DNA from: Allacma fusca
Taxonomy: Eukaryota; Arthropoda; Collembola; Symphypleona; Sminthuridae
Direction of reading: 5' to 3'
Length of the DNA stretch: 64,000 nt
Assembly (NCBI GenBank): GCA_947179485.1
Contig: OX359250.1
Location: forward strand, 4,857,661 to 4,921,660
In this document: positions 1 through 13,413 of the stretch, piece after piece
Numbering within the stretch: position 1 is the stretch's first letter
Layout of the letters: each line of letters starts with the position of its first letter
The notes under the pieces: generated by a model
Seen by the model: only the letters and a program-made list of their open reading frames with translations
Told to the model about the DNA's origin: nothing
The model's database searches: none
Position numbers and translations under genes: made by a program

Positions 1-3000
1 TTTAAGATTTTAAAACATTTGTTCCATCCCCCGAGCTCTAAAACTCTCAACACAGATACAGCATTCAAGGAAATGGGGCACTGTCAGAATGTTTTTTGGA
101 AAAGCAAACTTTGAAAGTTTAAATTTTTTACGTAGTAAAAGATTGAAGAGAAAAGTGAATCCAGCACCAGAAATGGTGCCGTATACATAGAAACCTAGAT
201 AAGTTTTGTATAGATTGCTTTTTCCAAATGATAGTGTACGGCCAGGGTTAAAAGGGATGATTACAGTATCATAAATGCGGGCGAGCTTTGAAATGAAATA
301 CCAACATCAATAACATCTTCGAGAAGATGTTAAGTGCTCAAGAGTGCAACTGTAGCTGGAGGCAAGTGTTTTTATTCATTTATTGCGATTGTGTGGGTTT
401 TTTCTGTCAAGTTTATAGAAATAATCCAACACAGTCCACCTACACTTGAAATAAAAAAAATCTGCGCAGAACCCAAATTCGAACTTGACAAGGTTCAATG
501 ATGATACAACTGAATAATTCTCAGTAAGAAACATTTATGTATGTGTGTATAAAGGCTGAGAGGGAGAATATAATTATAAGGTATACCTCTCATCCGCACG
601 CTAACCCCAGATTTATTTTACCGGAGGGGGGGGGCTACTCAAAGGTTTAAATTCTGTACAACTGTGACAACATTTAATAAATTTGTATATTTTATAGAAG
701 CAACTTCAAAACATTAGTTTACTGAAAGGCTGTAAAATGTATGTGGGATGGGATTTAACGCAACAATTTGTTCAGAACTGAGAAACGGTAATCATTGTTA
801 ATACAAATTCATCAGATGTTCTTTGTCCAAACTGTTTGTGATCACCACGCAACAATACTGCAGTCTAGCTTTGGTCATGGTTGAGCGTAACTAGGTTTTA
901 CTTGACCAATTTCTGGAAAAATTGTGCTTGGATGAGTTATTTGGAAGTGTGGTAGCACTTCGGATGTAGAGTCAGCATTGCTAATCTAATATGAAATTTT
1001 TCATTCGCATTCAGAAAATGTAGTGATGGTAATTGTTAAAAGGGTCCACATTTAAAATTTAAAATGTGTATTGTAAATGGAAACAAATTCTGCACAAAAG
1101 CATCCCCAGTACACTGAAAATGCGACATTGAGATTGTGAGTTGTTTCAAAGCGTTGTCATTACCAGATATTATTTTTTCTCATTCGAATCTTGGGTTGTC
1201 ACACCGCTGCGGGGACTTAGGCTAGTGAAATACAATAATTTGACAAAATTCCACAATATTTGTTACCATCCCTTGATTTGAAATTCCAACATCACAATCT
1301 CCCTCTCCAAATCTTGATTCCTTTCATTCCTGAGGCTCAATTTCTTTCTACTTTTAACAATGTTTCTCACAATTTTCAATGATGGAAGCTATGAGATAGC
1401 TCTGATTATGGGATAGAGGTCATTAAGCTTTGAACCAATAAGATACAAAATATTTTAAGGAAACAAATAGGTTTTGATTTTGAAAGCCTTAAAATATCCC
1501 AACTGACAAAAAATAAATGAAAATCGTCTGACCGCAATAGGCTAACAACAATAATGTTAGAAAATCTGCAGTAAACTTTAAGCTAAATGATATGTATTGG
1601 GCATATCCCCCTTATATGGACTGGTGAAGGGTGGAAAATGCTATGATTTTTCTTTTTTACAGTGTGTTATCATCAGTTCTCTCTTCCTAGCTTATATATG
1701 TGACAATGTTGCAAAATATGCTACCTACTATTGTCAAATAAATTCTTTTCAAGATTTTCAAAATTTTTCTTTCGTTGAGGTAGGTCGAGCATAGCAATTC
1801 AAATTGTCAAACTCTTACAGAAAAATCGGGATTTGTTAAGGATTTTAGCCAAAATGTTTTCCCAAATACCTTTTGACACTCTTTCAAATCAAATTTTATA
1901 GGCTTACCAATGAGCTATAGCATGTCCCTTCATTGAGAATTGTGACCGTAACCGGGTGAAACCAGATAATGTTATGGAGATTCAGTCTGAGGAGCAGAGT
2001 TGAGGAAGACGCGGAAATAGAGGTATTTATGACTTTGCCTTTTTTCATGGTCGGTCTGACATTCATTTAAAATATTTCAAAACCTTCATTATATTCAGTA
2101 GTAATAGATATGTATGTCAATATGCTCGTATGATTTTCTCACACTGTCACTCTCAGCTAGGACCGATGATGTGATCAAATAAGCTATAATAATCCTAAAC
2201 TAGACTTAGACTACATATGAGTTCATATTTGTTTGTCGGTTATTATGCACTGGTTTAGAAAATGTAAAACCCAATGAGGGCGGCGATTGGAAATACAAAA
2301 TTTATTATGTTATAATGTAAAAAGAAAAATGTTGATCTGTGACTCAATGCAGCTATCAAATTCTGCTGATAAAAGTTGCCAAAAATGGACGAACACGTAG
2401 TTGTAAGCCCACACGAAGGAAGAAGTGAGGTCATTAAGCGGACAAAACGTGTCAGATGAGAAATTCAAGAAAAGTGTATACATTTTATGCATACCTTACC
2501 ATGGGCTTCCAAGTATTCTCAACCAGTACCACTCAATGACTTATATAATATGGAACTTCAGATGTGCACACACGTGTGTACAGTCTCACCACCTCCAACA
2601 CCTACGTTTTCTAAGGAAAAAACGACACATTTTCATCCTACACAATTGCACAATCTACTTAGTTTTTTGCAAGTATTCATGCACACATAATTGCATATGG
2701 ATATATACTCACCTGTATGAACATAATGTGCTAAAGTTGTAAAGTTGGCACCCACAGTGGGTTCATTCAAATATAACGTTAGCACGTATATGAAACCCTT
2801 TGACAACTTAGACCATATAGTCAGTTTTTTCACACCTCTCTCATCATTTTCCATGCACCCACGCGCTCTACATTCATAAAAAATACAATGCCATCAGACC
2901 GTACAGTTTTTATATGGCGGAGAGTTTATCAGGACCCACCTATTTCATTGCTTCAGTTTATCCAAACCTATCCACTCCTTAAAAACGACTTTGTCACATA

Positions 3001-3203
3001 GTGTTATATTGGAATGGACCCATTCGGGAGAGTTTACATGGACCATGGATGAGCATTGCACTTCTGTAATAGCGTTGCTACTAAAATAAACGTTAACAGT
3101 AATGTTAAATAAGCTAGATGGAAGTCAGGGCATGTACAAAACGTTAGATAGTTATTTTTCCAGTTCTTAAACGATGCTAGAAATGTTGAAACAGACCATC
3201 TGC

Positions 3204-3241
<38 letters not shown>

Positions 3242-3356
3242 TGAAACTATTCGCTACTGAACTGACACATCACTCAAGCAACGTTCATATTGAGCACCTT
3301 CCTTGTAAAGCTGGCAGGAACGTACATTTAGTGTATTTAATTTGCAAACTCTCAGG
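1..3356. other. AT-rich intergenic stretch, no gene seen
   Basis: Only short open frames occur here (for example around 1597-1794 and 2310-2854), with no recognisable domain, no coherent splice pattern and low-complexity composition. A CT microsatellite lies near its right end and is listed separately. I see nothing else that can be supported. Confidence 0.6.
3205..3240 (+). repeat. (CT)n microsatellite
   Basis: Direct reading shows an almost pure CT dinucleotide run of about 30 bases, interrupted once near its right end. No gene is nearby. Confidence 0.9.
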
Positions 3357-3487
3357 TAGGGATGTCAATGGTCTGGTCTGATCCAGATTTTATGAAACTG
3401 GTCTGGTCCAAAGCTCAGAACAGGCCATTAGTCTGGTCCGAACTTTCGAACCAAACCAGACCGAGGACCACGGTCCAAAAAACCATT
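3357..3487. mobile_element. hAT-like element remnant with GGTCTGGTCC words
   Basis: The left end reads TAGGGATGTCAATGGTCTGG, a hAT-type terminus sharing its core with the ends at 55608 and 59149. The interior is built of variants of GGTCTGGTCC. The right part (about 3440-3487) carries the reverse complement of these words and stops at ACCATTGA, exactly where a mirrored terminus would continue with CATCCCTA. The last eight bases are therefore missing. No target duplication can be matched, so the right end is probably lost. Confidence 0.55.
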
Positions 3488-3489
3488 GA

Positions 3490-6400
3490 GCTTAAATTAT
3501 TAAATAATCACGTAAAATTTTTATTTTATAACCAAAAATGACATTTTAAAAAGCCCCAACCCCCATCCTATTTCCAACATGCATATAAACGTCAAGACGC
3601 ACTCCCACATTCCTAACGCATAATTTTAACATAAATTTAAGGCATAATTCCCTGCATTTCTACCTCATAATTTGTCCCTTAATCCTAATACTATTACAAA
3701 GTGTCTCTATTCCTTCAGTCCCCCTAAAGTTCTTCCTATCTTAAAGCATCGCCGTATCTCTAACGCATAAACTCGCTTTTATGCTTCGCGAACATGTAAA
3801 GTTTCCCCTATAAGTAACGCATAAAGTTCCCCCTATCGCTTGCATGCTTGACGTACATAAGAAGTTCCCCTATCTCTAACGCCCAGTTCCCCCTATCCCG
3901 AAGCTAATTGAGGAATTGAGACTGGAAAAGAAGTGGGACACCCACCCACACGCACGCACGTACCCACACATTATAATATCTGTAGTAAAGAAACATTGTT
4001 ACCAGCCTTTCATAGCTACCGTTTAAAATACATGGAAAATAAACCAGTTTACAACAACTTCCGACAACCAGATAGCTTTACTCATCCATATGTGTAGAAA
4101 GGCTTTCTCCAATAATTGAAAAGTACCTTGATGCACGTATGTACGCATGCATCCCTATGCACTCTCGTCAATCGCAATTTGTAATAGTAAAAGTAAGAGA
4201 AAGCTTGATTATTGAGCCTACGAATAAGAATCCAAACTGTGCCTGTGAACCATTATTATAGTAACCAGACCTTCTACACAAGGTTCAAAAACAATTATTC
4301 TTTATTATTCAAATTTTGAAATCTGGGATCAAAATAAGAATTATTATTAATTTGTGCGAATGTTATTATCTACATTATAATGTGTACGGATATGCGTTCT
4401 GCACATTTTTAGTGAGTCTACTTAAAGTACACCAGAGCTCGACCTTAGTCTAGGTTGCCTGTGTCATTTCATTGTAACAATAATTGCAAAATATTTAAAT
4501 TATGATATGACAAAATTGTCTATAAATACCTTGGCTTTGCAGCGTCTCTGCAATTTATGTTATTCTGATTTTAACATTTTGCTTCCAAATTGAGCACAAA
4601 GAAGTAGATCATTGTGGACCCTTATAAGATAAATATTTTGAATATAATTTGCAAAAATGTATTATTATCCATTTATGGTTTATATTACTAATTAATGCTA
4701 GGATTTGGCTATAGCACATACAGACTGCGCAATTTCTAGCCTGCTACAAAACTTACCACAACTCTTTTTTTTTTAAGTTCAGAAAATCTGAGAAATAATT
4801 AAAACACAAGGGGGGCGCAGATATTTTATCAGTTACTCCCTTGCCTAGGCTAGGGGCGACACTATGAAAACCATCACCCTGTATATATATAATACATAAT
4901 TATCCCAAGACACATCGAAACGGCTAATATCCACCATATAACCTGAGTGTGTAAGGACCAGCTAATTCTTAATTTTAGTTTTGCTCTTCCTTTAAGCCTT
5001 TATACTAAAATGGGATGCTTCAGTTCCCCACATATTTGACTATAATTCTTCAATGAATGTCCCTAGTAACTTGTTACAGGTTTGATCGTATTTTCGTGCA
5101 GTCCGTATTGCCTACTTGGGATATTTTTAAAATCCTTGGAGCCTTGCACCTTACGAATAGACTACAAATAGTAGGACCATATGTCGGTATAGGTAACCAA
5201 CTTGGGCGTGATCCACAGCATTTTCATAATCCCTGAACTTTAATTTTAAAAATAATTCAATAGTCAGTTTTTATTTTGCAATTTTCTTACGTTTGTTTCC
5301 TTTCAGGATTACTATATAATTGCTTTAAGGGCCCTTCAACTCAAGTGTCGTCGCCAAAATTGGCATATGTTAGTAATCTCACAGAAGAGGCTTCTCTCAC
5401 TCTTTATTGTTCTAATTCCAGCCGGATCCAATCCCAGTTTTTACACAGGGCATGCTTATACCAACCGGATATAAGTAATAAAATTACTTACTATAGCATT
5501 AGGAATAAAGCGCTGAACAGTCGACTCCACCAATACGACTCGATATTATTGGCGTCATTTCCAATGGTAATAACAACATTTTTATCGCATGTTAAACTTT
5601 TATTTAATTCTTTTCTAAAATAAATAATGTTGGCAAATATTTTAGTCAATTTATTATTGAATTAATTACAGCATTATCTTTCATTTTTATTACATTCTTA
5701 TTTTTTATTTATTCTTTTCAATATTATAAAAAAGACTGCAGGAAACGTCAACCACAACTACTCTCGTACTTGAACAAATCGTTTCCAGGAGTCGAAGTCC
5801 TATCTTTATCTCAGCCTGAGATTACAGAATAATTTTTATTCAAATCGATGATTGCCAATTGCCACTGACTGCCAGGTTGAATTCAGGCAAAAATCATGAA
5901 ACAATCCTTCTAAAATTTTGACGAGCTCTAGACCCATCACTACTGTCTTTTCCTTGCATAAATAATGACATGATGCTTGTACCCTAAAAATTAAAAAATG
6001 CGGGGCTTTATAGTCGTCTTAATAGTAGTCGTCGGGGAATACTGAGGGGAAAGGACCTCTCCGACATTATTGACTGCCTGTCCCAACGTCGTTGAGAGAC
6101 CCACGAGGGTAAGAAATGAAAACGCTTTTGATGATGATAAGTTAATTCCATGACGTAACAATAAAGTTGTAGCTGACATTATGGCACACCCTGCACGTGC
6201 AAATTAGTGCTTATGGTTCTTGCAACGAAAATGAGATCATCTTCAAATAGGCGCGTATGCGTAATGCATGTCTCACTATCCACAATATACATAAGGTGCA
6301 AGAACTAAAGGGAATATTTAGAATAAGTCAGAGCATAGGTAAATGAGTATGGAATCTTTATAAGGAGAGATCTATTAAATGGAAAGCATGACAAACTGAG

Positions 6401-6857
6401 CATGATGCAGACTCGAGAGAGAGCCTTCCTGCTCCTCTGTATATACATACATAGATACATAGAGCTACATATTTCAAGTAGGGTATGGGAGGATGCACTA
6501 GTTATGCTCAGAAAAATCAGTACTCTGTGTATTATAATAGTCTGTAGGATTTAAGAGCATTTGGTTTCCATGGCTCCCGCCTACGTTCCCTTGCATTTTA
6601 AGCGTACTTCTCTTTGGAACTAGCACGCTTAAGGCTCAAAGCACATGCGTTCCATTTTATATGTTATTACAAGTCAAGTCGGCAGTGCTACTCACACACA
6701 CACACACACACACACACACAGGCTGGACAGAAATACTTATATTTATATATGTACATACATAAGGAGACCCATAAATATAACACATCAAGTCTCTCATATG
6801 TGTGTGTGCCTGCCCGAGAAGGTACTGAATCTCACAATTAGTGGAAGCAAATAGATG
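3490..6857. other. Intergenic stretch, no firm gene
   Basis: This stretch is AT-rich and contains many short open frames without recognisable domains. One segment (about 5306-5567) has a good pyrimidine-rich acceptor, an open frame of about 87 codons and a possible GT donor; it is discussed as a finding, not called a gene. A CA microsatellite lies at 6693-6720. Confidence 0.5.
6693..6720 (+). repeat. (CA)n microsatellite
   Basis: An uninterrupted CA dinucleotide run of 14 units can be read directly. It lies about 140 bases upstream of the candidate TATA box at 6858. The short open frames crossing it are artefacts of the repeat. Confidence 0.95.
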
Positions 6858-6865
6858 TATATAAG
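6858..6865 (+). promoter_or_regulatory. Candidate TATA box
   Basis: TATATAAG matches the TATA consensus. A start site about 30 bases downstream (near 6889) would begin a pyrimidine-rich leader that ends in a GTGAGT donor at 7136. An alternative initiator, TCAGTC at 6907-6912, also fits the arthropod consensus but is too far from the TATA box to use it. The next coding exon on this strand is the small heat-shock gene at 15311. I did not find a convincing heat-shock element (nGAAnnTTCn) nearby. Confidence 0.3.
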
Positions 6866-6888
6866 TATACATCCAGGCATTACCGTAT

Positions 6889-7135
6889 ACAGAACATTAC
6901 CAGTTGTCAGTCGTTTGGGAGCTCTATACGCAAAGCCAGCTTCACACTCACACCGTCCCAACAGAATCTCTCTTCCTTGTTGTTTTGCTCTCCTCCGTGA
7001 ATTACATTCTCTTGAGTCAGTCTCTCCACTTCTTTAAAAACCATCGTTTCTGCAGCACTTGCTCCTCTCCAAACCACACATCTTATATCCTTATTTTCAA
7101 CATTTTTCGGCAATCTCCGAGGACCGGGAAAATCC
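6889..7135 (+). other. Candidate untranslated first exon of the HspB8-like gene
   Basis: The segment follows a TATA box, is rich in CT like many leaders, has no long start-to-stop frame of its own, and ends at a consensus donor (GTGAGT at 7136). The coding exon at 15311 is preceded only 10 bases upstream by a splice acceptor (TTGACAG ending at 15300). That shows the first coding exon has an upstream non-coding partner. Pairing the two sites is inference; the intron would be about 8.2 kb. Confidence 0.3.
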
Positions 7136-10100
7136 GTGAGTGATCTTTTTTTTTTTAATAATTCCCATAATCTCCCACCATCCCCTCCCCACCCCGGCCA
7201 ATTTCCATGTAGTTAGGCCGGGAATTCGGCGGAAATTCCTCATTTTTAGACACAGATGTGCCCCTCGTAAATGTAAATGTCATCTGTGTTTGTGATCTAA
7301 TCGTCATTAGCATTTTTATAAGTCATTTCCACAGAGCAGTCACCCAAACCACCTTGCTTCCTTTAACGAAACACACTCGATCTTTCCCCTGCCTCATCCA
7401 CTAAGGAGGACAGAGAGGATTTACTCGGGAATTTTTGTCTCCAAACAATGGAACATCTGCGAGCAATTTTGTTAAAAACAGGGAAATAGTTTCGAACATT
7501 TCAAAACAATATGTATCTACAGTTGGAGGAGTATGGGGAAAAGTGGAGGGAGGATATTAAATCCTCCCAGAATATTCCTTTGAGCAAAACTTATTACAAT
7601 ATTAAATATCAGGGGGGAATATTTACTAAAAAAAAATTAGAAACAAAATAAAATGTAGAGGAACATGTTCAGAACCGTCAGTAGGGATCTGGGAAGAGCT
7701 TAGGTTCACTTTTCAATACCCGGAGTAAGTCCAAGGGAAGAACCAACGGGTAGTTTCCTCCTTTAGAAAAGTTCACCAAAAATCTCATATAAATATCTGC
7801 TCAAGTTTTAGAAGAAAAAAAAATTAAAAATGGGAAAAAAATGAAGTTACAAAAAGTTCAAAAGCTCAGTTGTACAAATCTATCAAGATCCTAAAAAAGA
7901 TACTTTCATTTAAATACTGTGCCTTTCGGAAAAAAATTTGTCGAGTGTTACTTTTGGAGCTGGTTCCAGACAAGTCGTTTGGGATCTTAAGAGTTCGAAC
8001 CCCGTGGACCAGTAGTAATAGATATTTAAAATGGATCCAGATTTAAGATTGTGGGGGCTGTGAGTACATATTTTATTCTGTGAACATTACCATACATATT
8101 ATGTACACGATGAGGACAGGAGCATTAGTCCATTGATAGCTCCTAACTTGTAATAATTAGCACTCAAGCTAAATACTATTTCCCAGTATTTATTTGTAAG
8201 CAGGAAATAATAATTATTTAATTATTGCGGACATTTAATTCTAAAGGAAATAATAGCACCCATGCAGTGAGTACATTACGTCACATTCCCTTCAAGGGAA
8301 TAATCATGTAATAGATATATAGATATTATAGTTATTATAGCTATATGGACGTGGATTGTGTTCCCTTAGAATATACTTGGGTTTTGTCGGCTTGTACACT
8401 TGACTTGACCATCTTTCTTACGATAGTACAGAGCCTGGGTGGATATTGGGGATGACTTTAGAATGATTGTAAGTTGTGGGAAAATATGATAATTTACCAG
8501 GAATTATTCATACTCATATATGTAAGTCCGATCGACCTTCTGGCGTGATTTAATAATAGCAACAGACTCCTACTCCTGCTCAAGTAGTATTGTCTAAACA
8601 GATGGATGATGGTGCTCTACTGACTTATTGGATTCATGAGATAAAACTTTTGAGGGGGATTTTTGTTGTCAGGAGTTAAACTTATTGTTTGGGGATAAGA
8701 CTCCTTGTTTGACTAATATCTCTCCATCCAATGCTCCATTAATGCGTCCCATTCCCATCATCATGTGATGGGAATGGGGAGCATAAAATAAAATCCATGG
8801 GTCTTTTGTAGTTAAGTAGCATATGACAATAGTGGATAAAAGTTTGAACAAGGTCGTAAACTTCTTGCCACTGACTGAGTAGTAGTGAGTCCCCAGTTAG
8901 TAGAAGCTTATCGAGAACATAAATTGACTCATAAAGTATTTTGTAAGAATCTTTGATGTGAGGGTGTGGAAATTTTATTTTCATAAATGGCTCAGATAAA
9001 AACACCTGTGGTTCCTTCTAGAGCTCCAGTAGTCTATGCTTACTATGTAGACCAAGCCCTTAATAATACAGTGGAGTCAAGTATGTAGATATGCTTAGCA
9101 AAAATAATGGACAGGTAAATTAATATTTGAAGGGTGCCCGGTGAGAATGTAAGAGATCAGAAAAATTCCTTGGAAAATCCTGAAGAAGAATTGTACAGGA
9201 ATAATGATTATACAGTGTACGTGCCCCTTATGACGGAGAGGATAAAGGCAGAGGGAAGGGAGAGAGAGAGGTAGGAGCATGATTTTAAAAAAGACGGGTG
9301 ACGATGGCGAAGACACACCCTAGTTTTTTGATTGTATGCCAAAGAATTTTCTGTTAATTTTTTGTCCGTGTGCTAAAGTCAATAGGTATTCCGAGACTAT
9401 TTTTAAACAGTCACGGCAGTCATCTTCAGAATAGCGTCCATATTTTTCCAATCTCCTCTTAACTTCTCCACCTCCTTTACAGAACTCACACGGGATTAGT
9501 AAAACTTTAATTTAAATGCTACTTCACTGTCATTATAGTAATTCGCTTCTTTGTGCAAACACTTGCACTTCAGCTTTGGCGTAATTATACCCAATGGTAC
9601 ATAAACATATGCTGAAAACTGCAGTAGGGGTTTTAATGTATATTTTTTTTCTTCTTTTGCATACATGATTTCACAGAGATAGATTAACATTAAGCGTTGT
9701 CCCATCATATCTGGGTCTGAGCAGGGCCGTACTTACATAGCAGTACATGGCAGTATTCACATCCCTGATGAGAGAAGGTACAAAGTTAGTACATGTAAAT
9801 TGCAGTGAACGTGTAATAAACTCTCCAGCTCCCTGTATACAATGCACTACAGAGTAAGTAAGTATATAAGTATAAGGGGAAAAAAATACAAATTTAAACT
9901 TGCATTTACTTTCAAGGTTGCCTGTGTTCTTGGAACGGACTAGCGCTCCAGTATGTACCCTCACACTTTGGGCATACATAGTATCAAGACAGTTTTTTTT
10001 TCACATTAGTTGAGGTGTAATCTTCTTGCCCCGTCAATTCTATAGTCGCGCAAATGCCAATCGTAATCCTACTTTGGGGTTGGCTTGACTCTGTCTGTGT

Positions 10101-12264
10101 CTGGAAGCAATATGGAACAAACTTTTTGGAATTAATACAAACTTACTCACCTATATCACGGATGAGAGGAGCAGGGCTTACCTCTGGATGCCATTTCTGT
10201 GGCGTGCGGTTTCATACTTACTAACAGGGAGAGAGGATGGAAAAAATAATTCATTTTTATTTTATGCCAACATTTGGTTAATTCTACCATTTTTTCTTAT
10301 AAGCTTATGTCACACATACAATCATCGAATGTCCTGAGTGTCAATCATTCGAGTCAGGTGTGGTAAGTTTAGATACAAAATTCACTCAATGTCATACTGA
10401 ATTATTATTGAGTCACATTTTTCCCTATGCATGCTCCACCTATACAATAGTTCACGGTGCTTACTGTCAGTACCTATGATCTGGCTCTTCGGTTGTTAGT
10501 TCAGGAGATTCTGCTTACATATTTATGTATATCGGCTTTTGTCTTGCTCGTAGTATTTGTAAACATCTTTGTGCATTCATGTCCAAGGGTGTTGCAAATC
10601 CTTGTTCTCCCCCTTGCCCATGTAAGGGGGAGAGCTGGCTGGTGAGAAATATGCATTAGTTTTTTCTTCTTGAACCAAATTGTCTTCCAAATATTTACAA
10701 ATTTGTTCCATCCTGCTAACTCCGAAATCGATATAATGGTCAAGGGAATGGAGCAAATGATTTCCCCGCCTGAAATGTGGGAAAATTGAGATTTTGAAAG
10801 CAATAAAAAATCTTTTACTTACATTTTAAAACCAGTCAAATTTGACTGTCGTTTCGAGCAAATTTAAAGAGCTTTTCAGCTAGAAAAACATAAAAGAAGA
10901 TTATCGAAATTATCCCTGAACACTTCTACCTGAGAGTTAATTTTTATTCGTTTCCTTCATTCCGTAATTATTGCTACCAAAGAGATGAGAAACAAGGCTT
11001 GATCCGACATTGGTCGGATCCTAAAAACAAGAGTGCTATTAGAATGGTTTAATAGAATTCCAGAATGAAAGTTCAGGACTCAATTGTCATTCTTGAATGA
11101 CTTAGTAGAGATGTAGAGATATGGTCCGTAAACATTAAATCGGAGCTAGAAATCGTGTAGAATCAACGATCCTTATTATCACCCTAAGGTTGTGTGGCAA
11201 AATGTTATTTGATGCATTCTTCACAAACAAGGTTTGGTTGCGGTGAGGTAGTTTCAGTCGGGGTTACCTGGGTCGTTTCTTCCCTCTGAACATGGCAGTA
11301 ATCCATGACTCTTTTGTGCATTCCGAGCTGTTGCCCGCTTTTGAAAAAACAAGGTCTTAGAAAATTCATTGAGAAAAGCAAATGCATGACAAATTATCTC
11401 ATTTTTCCCAGACTCCTACTGAAACTTCGTAAAAGTTGAAAATTTAATCCTCAAAGGAAGCTTTAAAAAAACAAAAGTGCACGGATGTAATATTCTTAAC
11501 GTCTTTGATCTTTCGGAATTTCACGTAATTACAAATAGGTACTTACCAAGATGAACCTCAGAAAATTATTTATAAAACTTGGAACAAAAATGCGAAAGGG
11601 GGGACTGGAGTCATTGGAAATGGGCTAGGTCATTATTTAATGCGTACTTTAAAGGGACAATGATGGGAGTAGTACGAAGTCATTCCTGACATTTCGTTAC
11701 ATATTACTTTGATAGAGAACCATTGAACCTGTGTAATGCTTCGGAACGACTAAGCTAATAACACACACCCCATACAGGGTTATGTAATACTTCCATCGTG
11801 GGTAGGTAGTATAGTTGCCAAACAAAAAAACTATTCAAAAACTCATGTAATTTTCCCTTCAGGAAGAAACCAATATCACTCGAACCCGCCCAATAAATTC
11901 AGTGTAATTAATTACCTCGCCGACCCCAACCATATAAAAGCAGGAGGGAAATTTTCATTTACCGGAATATTAGTTTCATACTTATTTAAAAATATGTATT
12001 ATTCAATAATAATATTTTCTATTACTCAGTCAAGTTGTTAATTCAATTTCCATTTATTACGAAGGATTTTTTTCGGGCAACGCCCACATCATCCAGACAA
12101 TGGTTAGTACAAAACCGGATAAGTAGGAGGGAGGCCAGGAAGAGGTTCCTGTCCTACTACACACTACTAATTACATATATGTATGTACTATATGTTTCTC
12201 CCCCAAAATTCTTTCATTTACATGAACGTCTAGTGCAGAGTTATCATGGTTGCGGTTATAATTT

Positions 12265-12489
12265 AGAAAAGGTCAAGTTCGGGTCATGGTCAAGTCAAGG
12301 ATGTTGTCTCCTATACTTGGTCATGTTCACAAGTTACTCAAAAAATACTTGAATAACTGGATATGAATTTTGAAGTATGCAGTTGCCGCAGCGTGAGGGG
12401 TAATGTTCAAGTCATTCTGAAAACACTACTTGACTTTCATGTTTGGGTCAAGTTCATGGTCATTTTTACTTGACACGAGTGCAGCACTG
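12265..12489. mobile_element. Orphan hAT-like end with CAAGTTCGGGTCA words
   Basis: Variants of GGTCAAGTTCGGGTCATGG recur through the segment. It ends with GACACGAGTGCAGCACTG, whose reverse complement CAGTGCTGCACTCGTGTC is a typical hAT-type terminus. No left terminus is found. The same word family recurs around 20240-20480. Confidence 0.45.
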
Positions 12490-13189
12490 GTAGGAGCAAT
12501 AATTATTTGGGGTTAATGATAATAGTTCCACGCATTCTTTTCCAGTGTAGAGAAGTTATCTAGGAGCCCCCGTAATTTTCAGAGTTGCAAAGAAAAATAA
12601 ACTGTTTTGTTAACTGGAATTTGTCTTACAGTAAAATTAGTTGTCAGATTAGAAAAAAAGTTATTTTGAGGGTTGATTTTTCACACTCACTATTAGAAGT
12701 GTCTTTTTACAATTTTCCTCAAAATTGGTATGAGGACATTTTTATGCATAATTATGTGTATAAGAATCATAATGTATCAGATTCTACATAAGTATTAGTA
12801 TTGTCTGACTGATAGTTTTTAATCAAGATTTTGGTACTAATTTTGACAAAATAGAATAAACTAAATGTAATTACTCTAAAGTGGAACACTCAATTTCAAT
12901 GAGGCTCTGACATTTCATTTTTGCTCTGAGGTTTTGATCTTTTTTTCGGTAATTACTTGAATATAAAACTGACAATTAGTATTTACTAAACGAATCCACC
13001 ATTTGACAACTCGGGAGCAGTTAATGTAAGCATGCGCTAACTTAAACATCAAAATTGAAGTTGTGGCTTGTTTAGGCCATGGAAAAATAATCATTGATTT
13101 CAATTTTTAAATGACTGGGGCATCGGATATTGAATATTGTGTAATGTACATATAATGTTTATATGTATTATACATATAATCCCGCTGCT

Positions 13190-13413
13190 AAAATATTTGA
13201 AATGTAATCTGTAATCCTCAATCCCATATCGAAAATTCTAGGAAAGTAATCTGAAATCACCACCCCAGATTTTTAAAATGTAGTCGCGTATTCATAATTC
13301 AAAAATTGTATTTTTGACTTGTAATCCAATGCTCGTATTCGTCAAAATCTTTACAAAAAAAACATCTGTAATCCGTAATCCAACATCCCTTTAGTGTAAT
13401 CTGCCCAGCCCTG
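13190..13413. mobile_element. Orphan hAT-like right end with GTAATCYGTAATCC words
   Basis: Words of the type GTAATCTGTAATCCTCAATCC recur, and the segment ends in GTAATCTGCCCAGCCCTG, which reads as CAGGGCTGGGCAGATTAC in reverse. That form is characteristic of hAT termini. The left end is absent. Related words occur near 20090-20180 and 48100-48190. Confidence 0.5.

Noticed and set aside
6614-6872. Overlapping frames with His/Thr or Cys/Val runs
   Set aside because: They are translations of the CA microsatellite.
7960-8035. tRNA-like T-arm (GAGTTCGAACCCCG)
   Set aside because: No acceptor-stem partner, D-arm or anticodon arm can be folded upstream; probably chance or a decayed SINE.
9722-10180. 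CAGGGCCGTACTTAC and CAGGGCTTACC as ends of one hAT element
   Set aside because: Both are in the same orientation and their flanks do not match, so they cannot be a mirrored pair.
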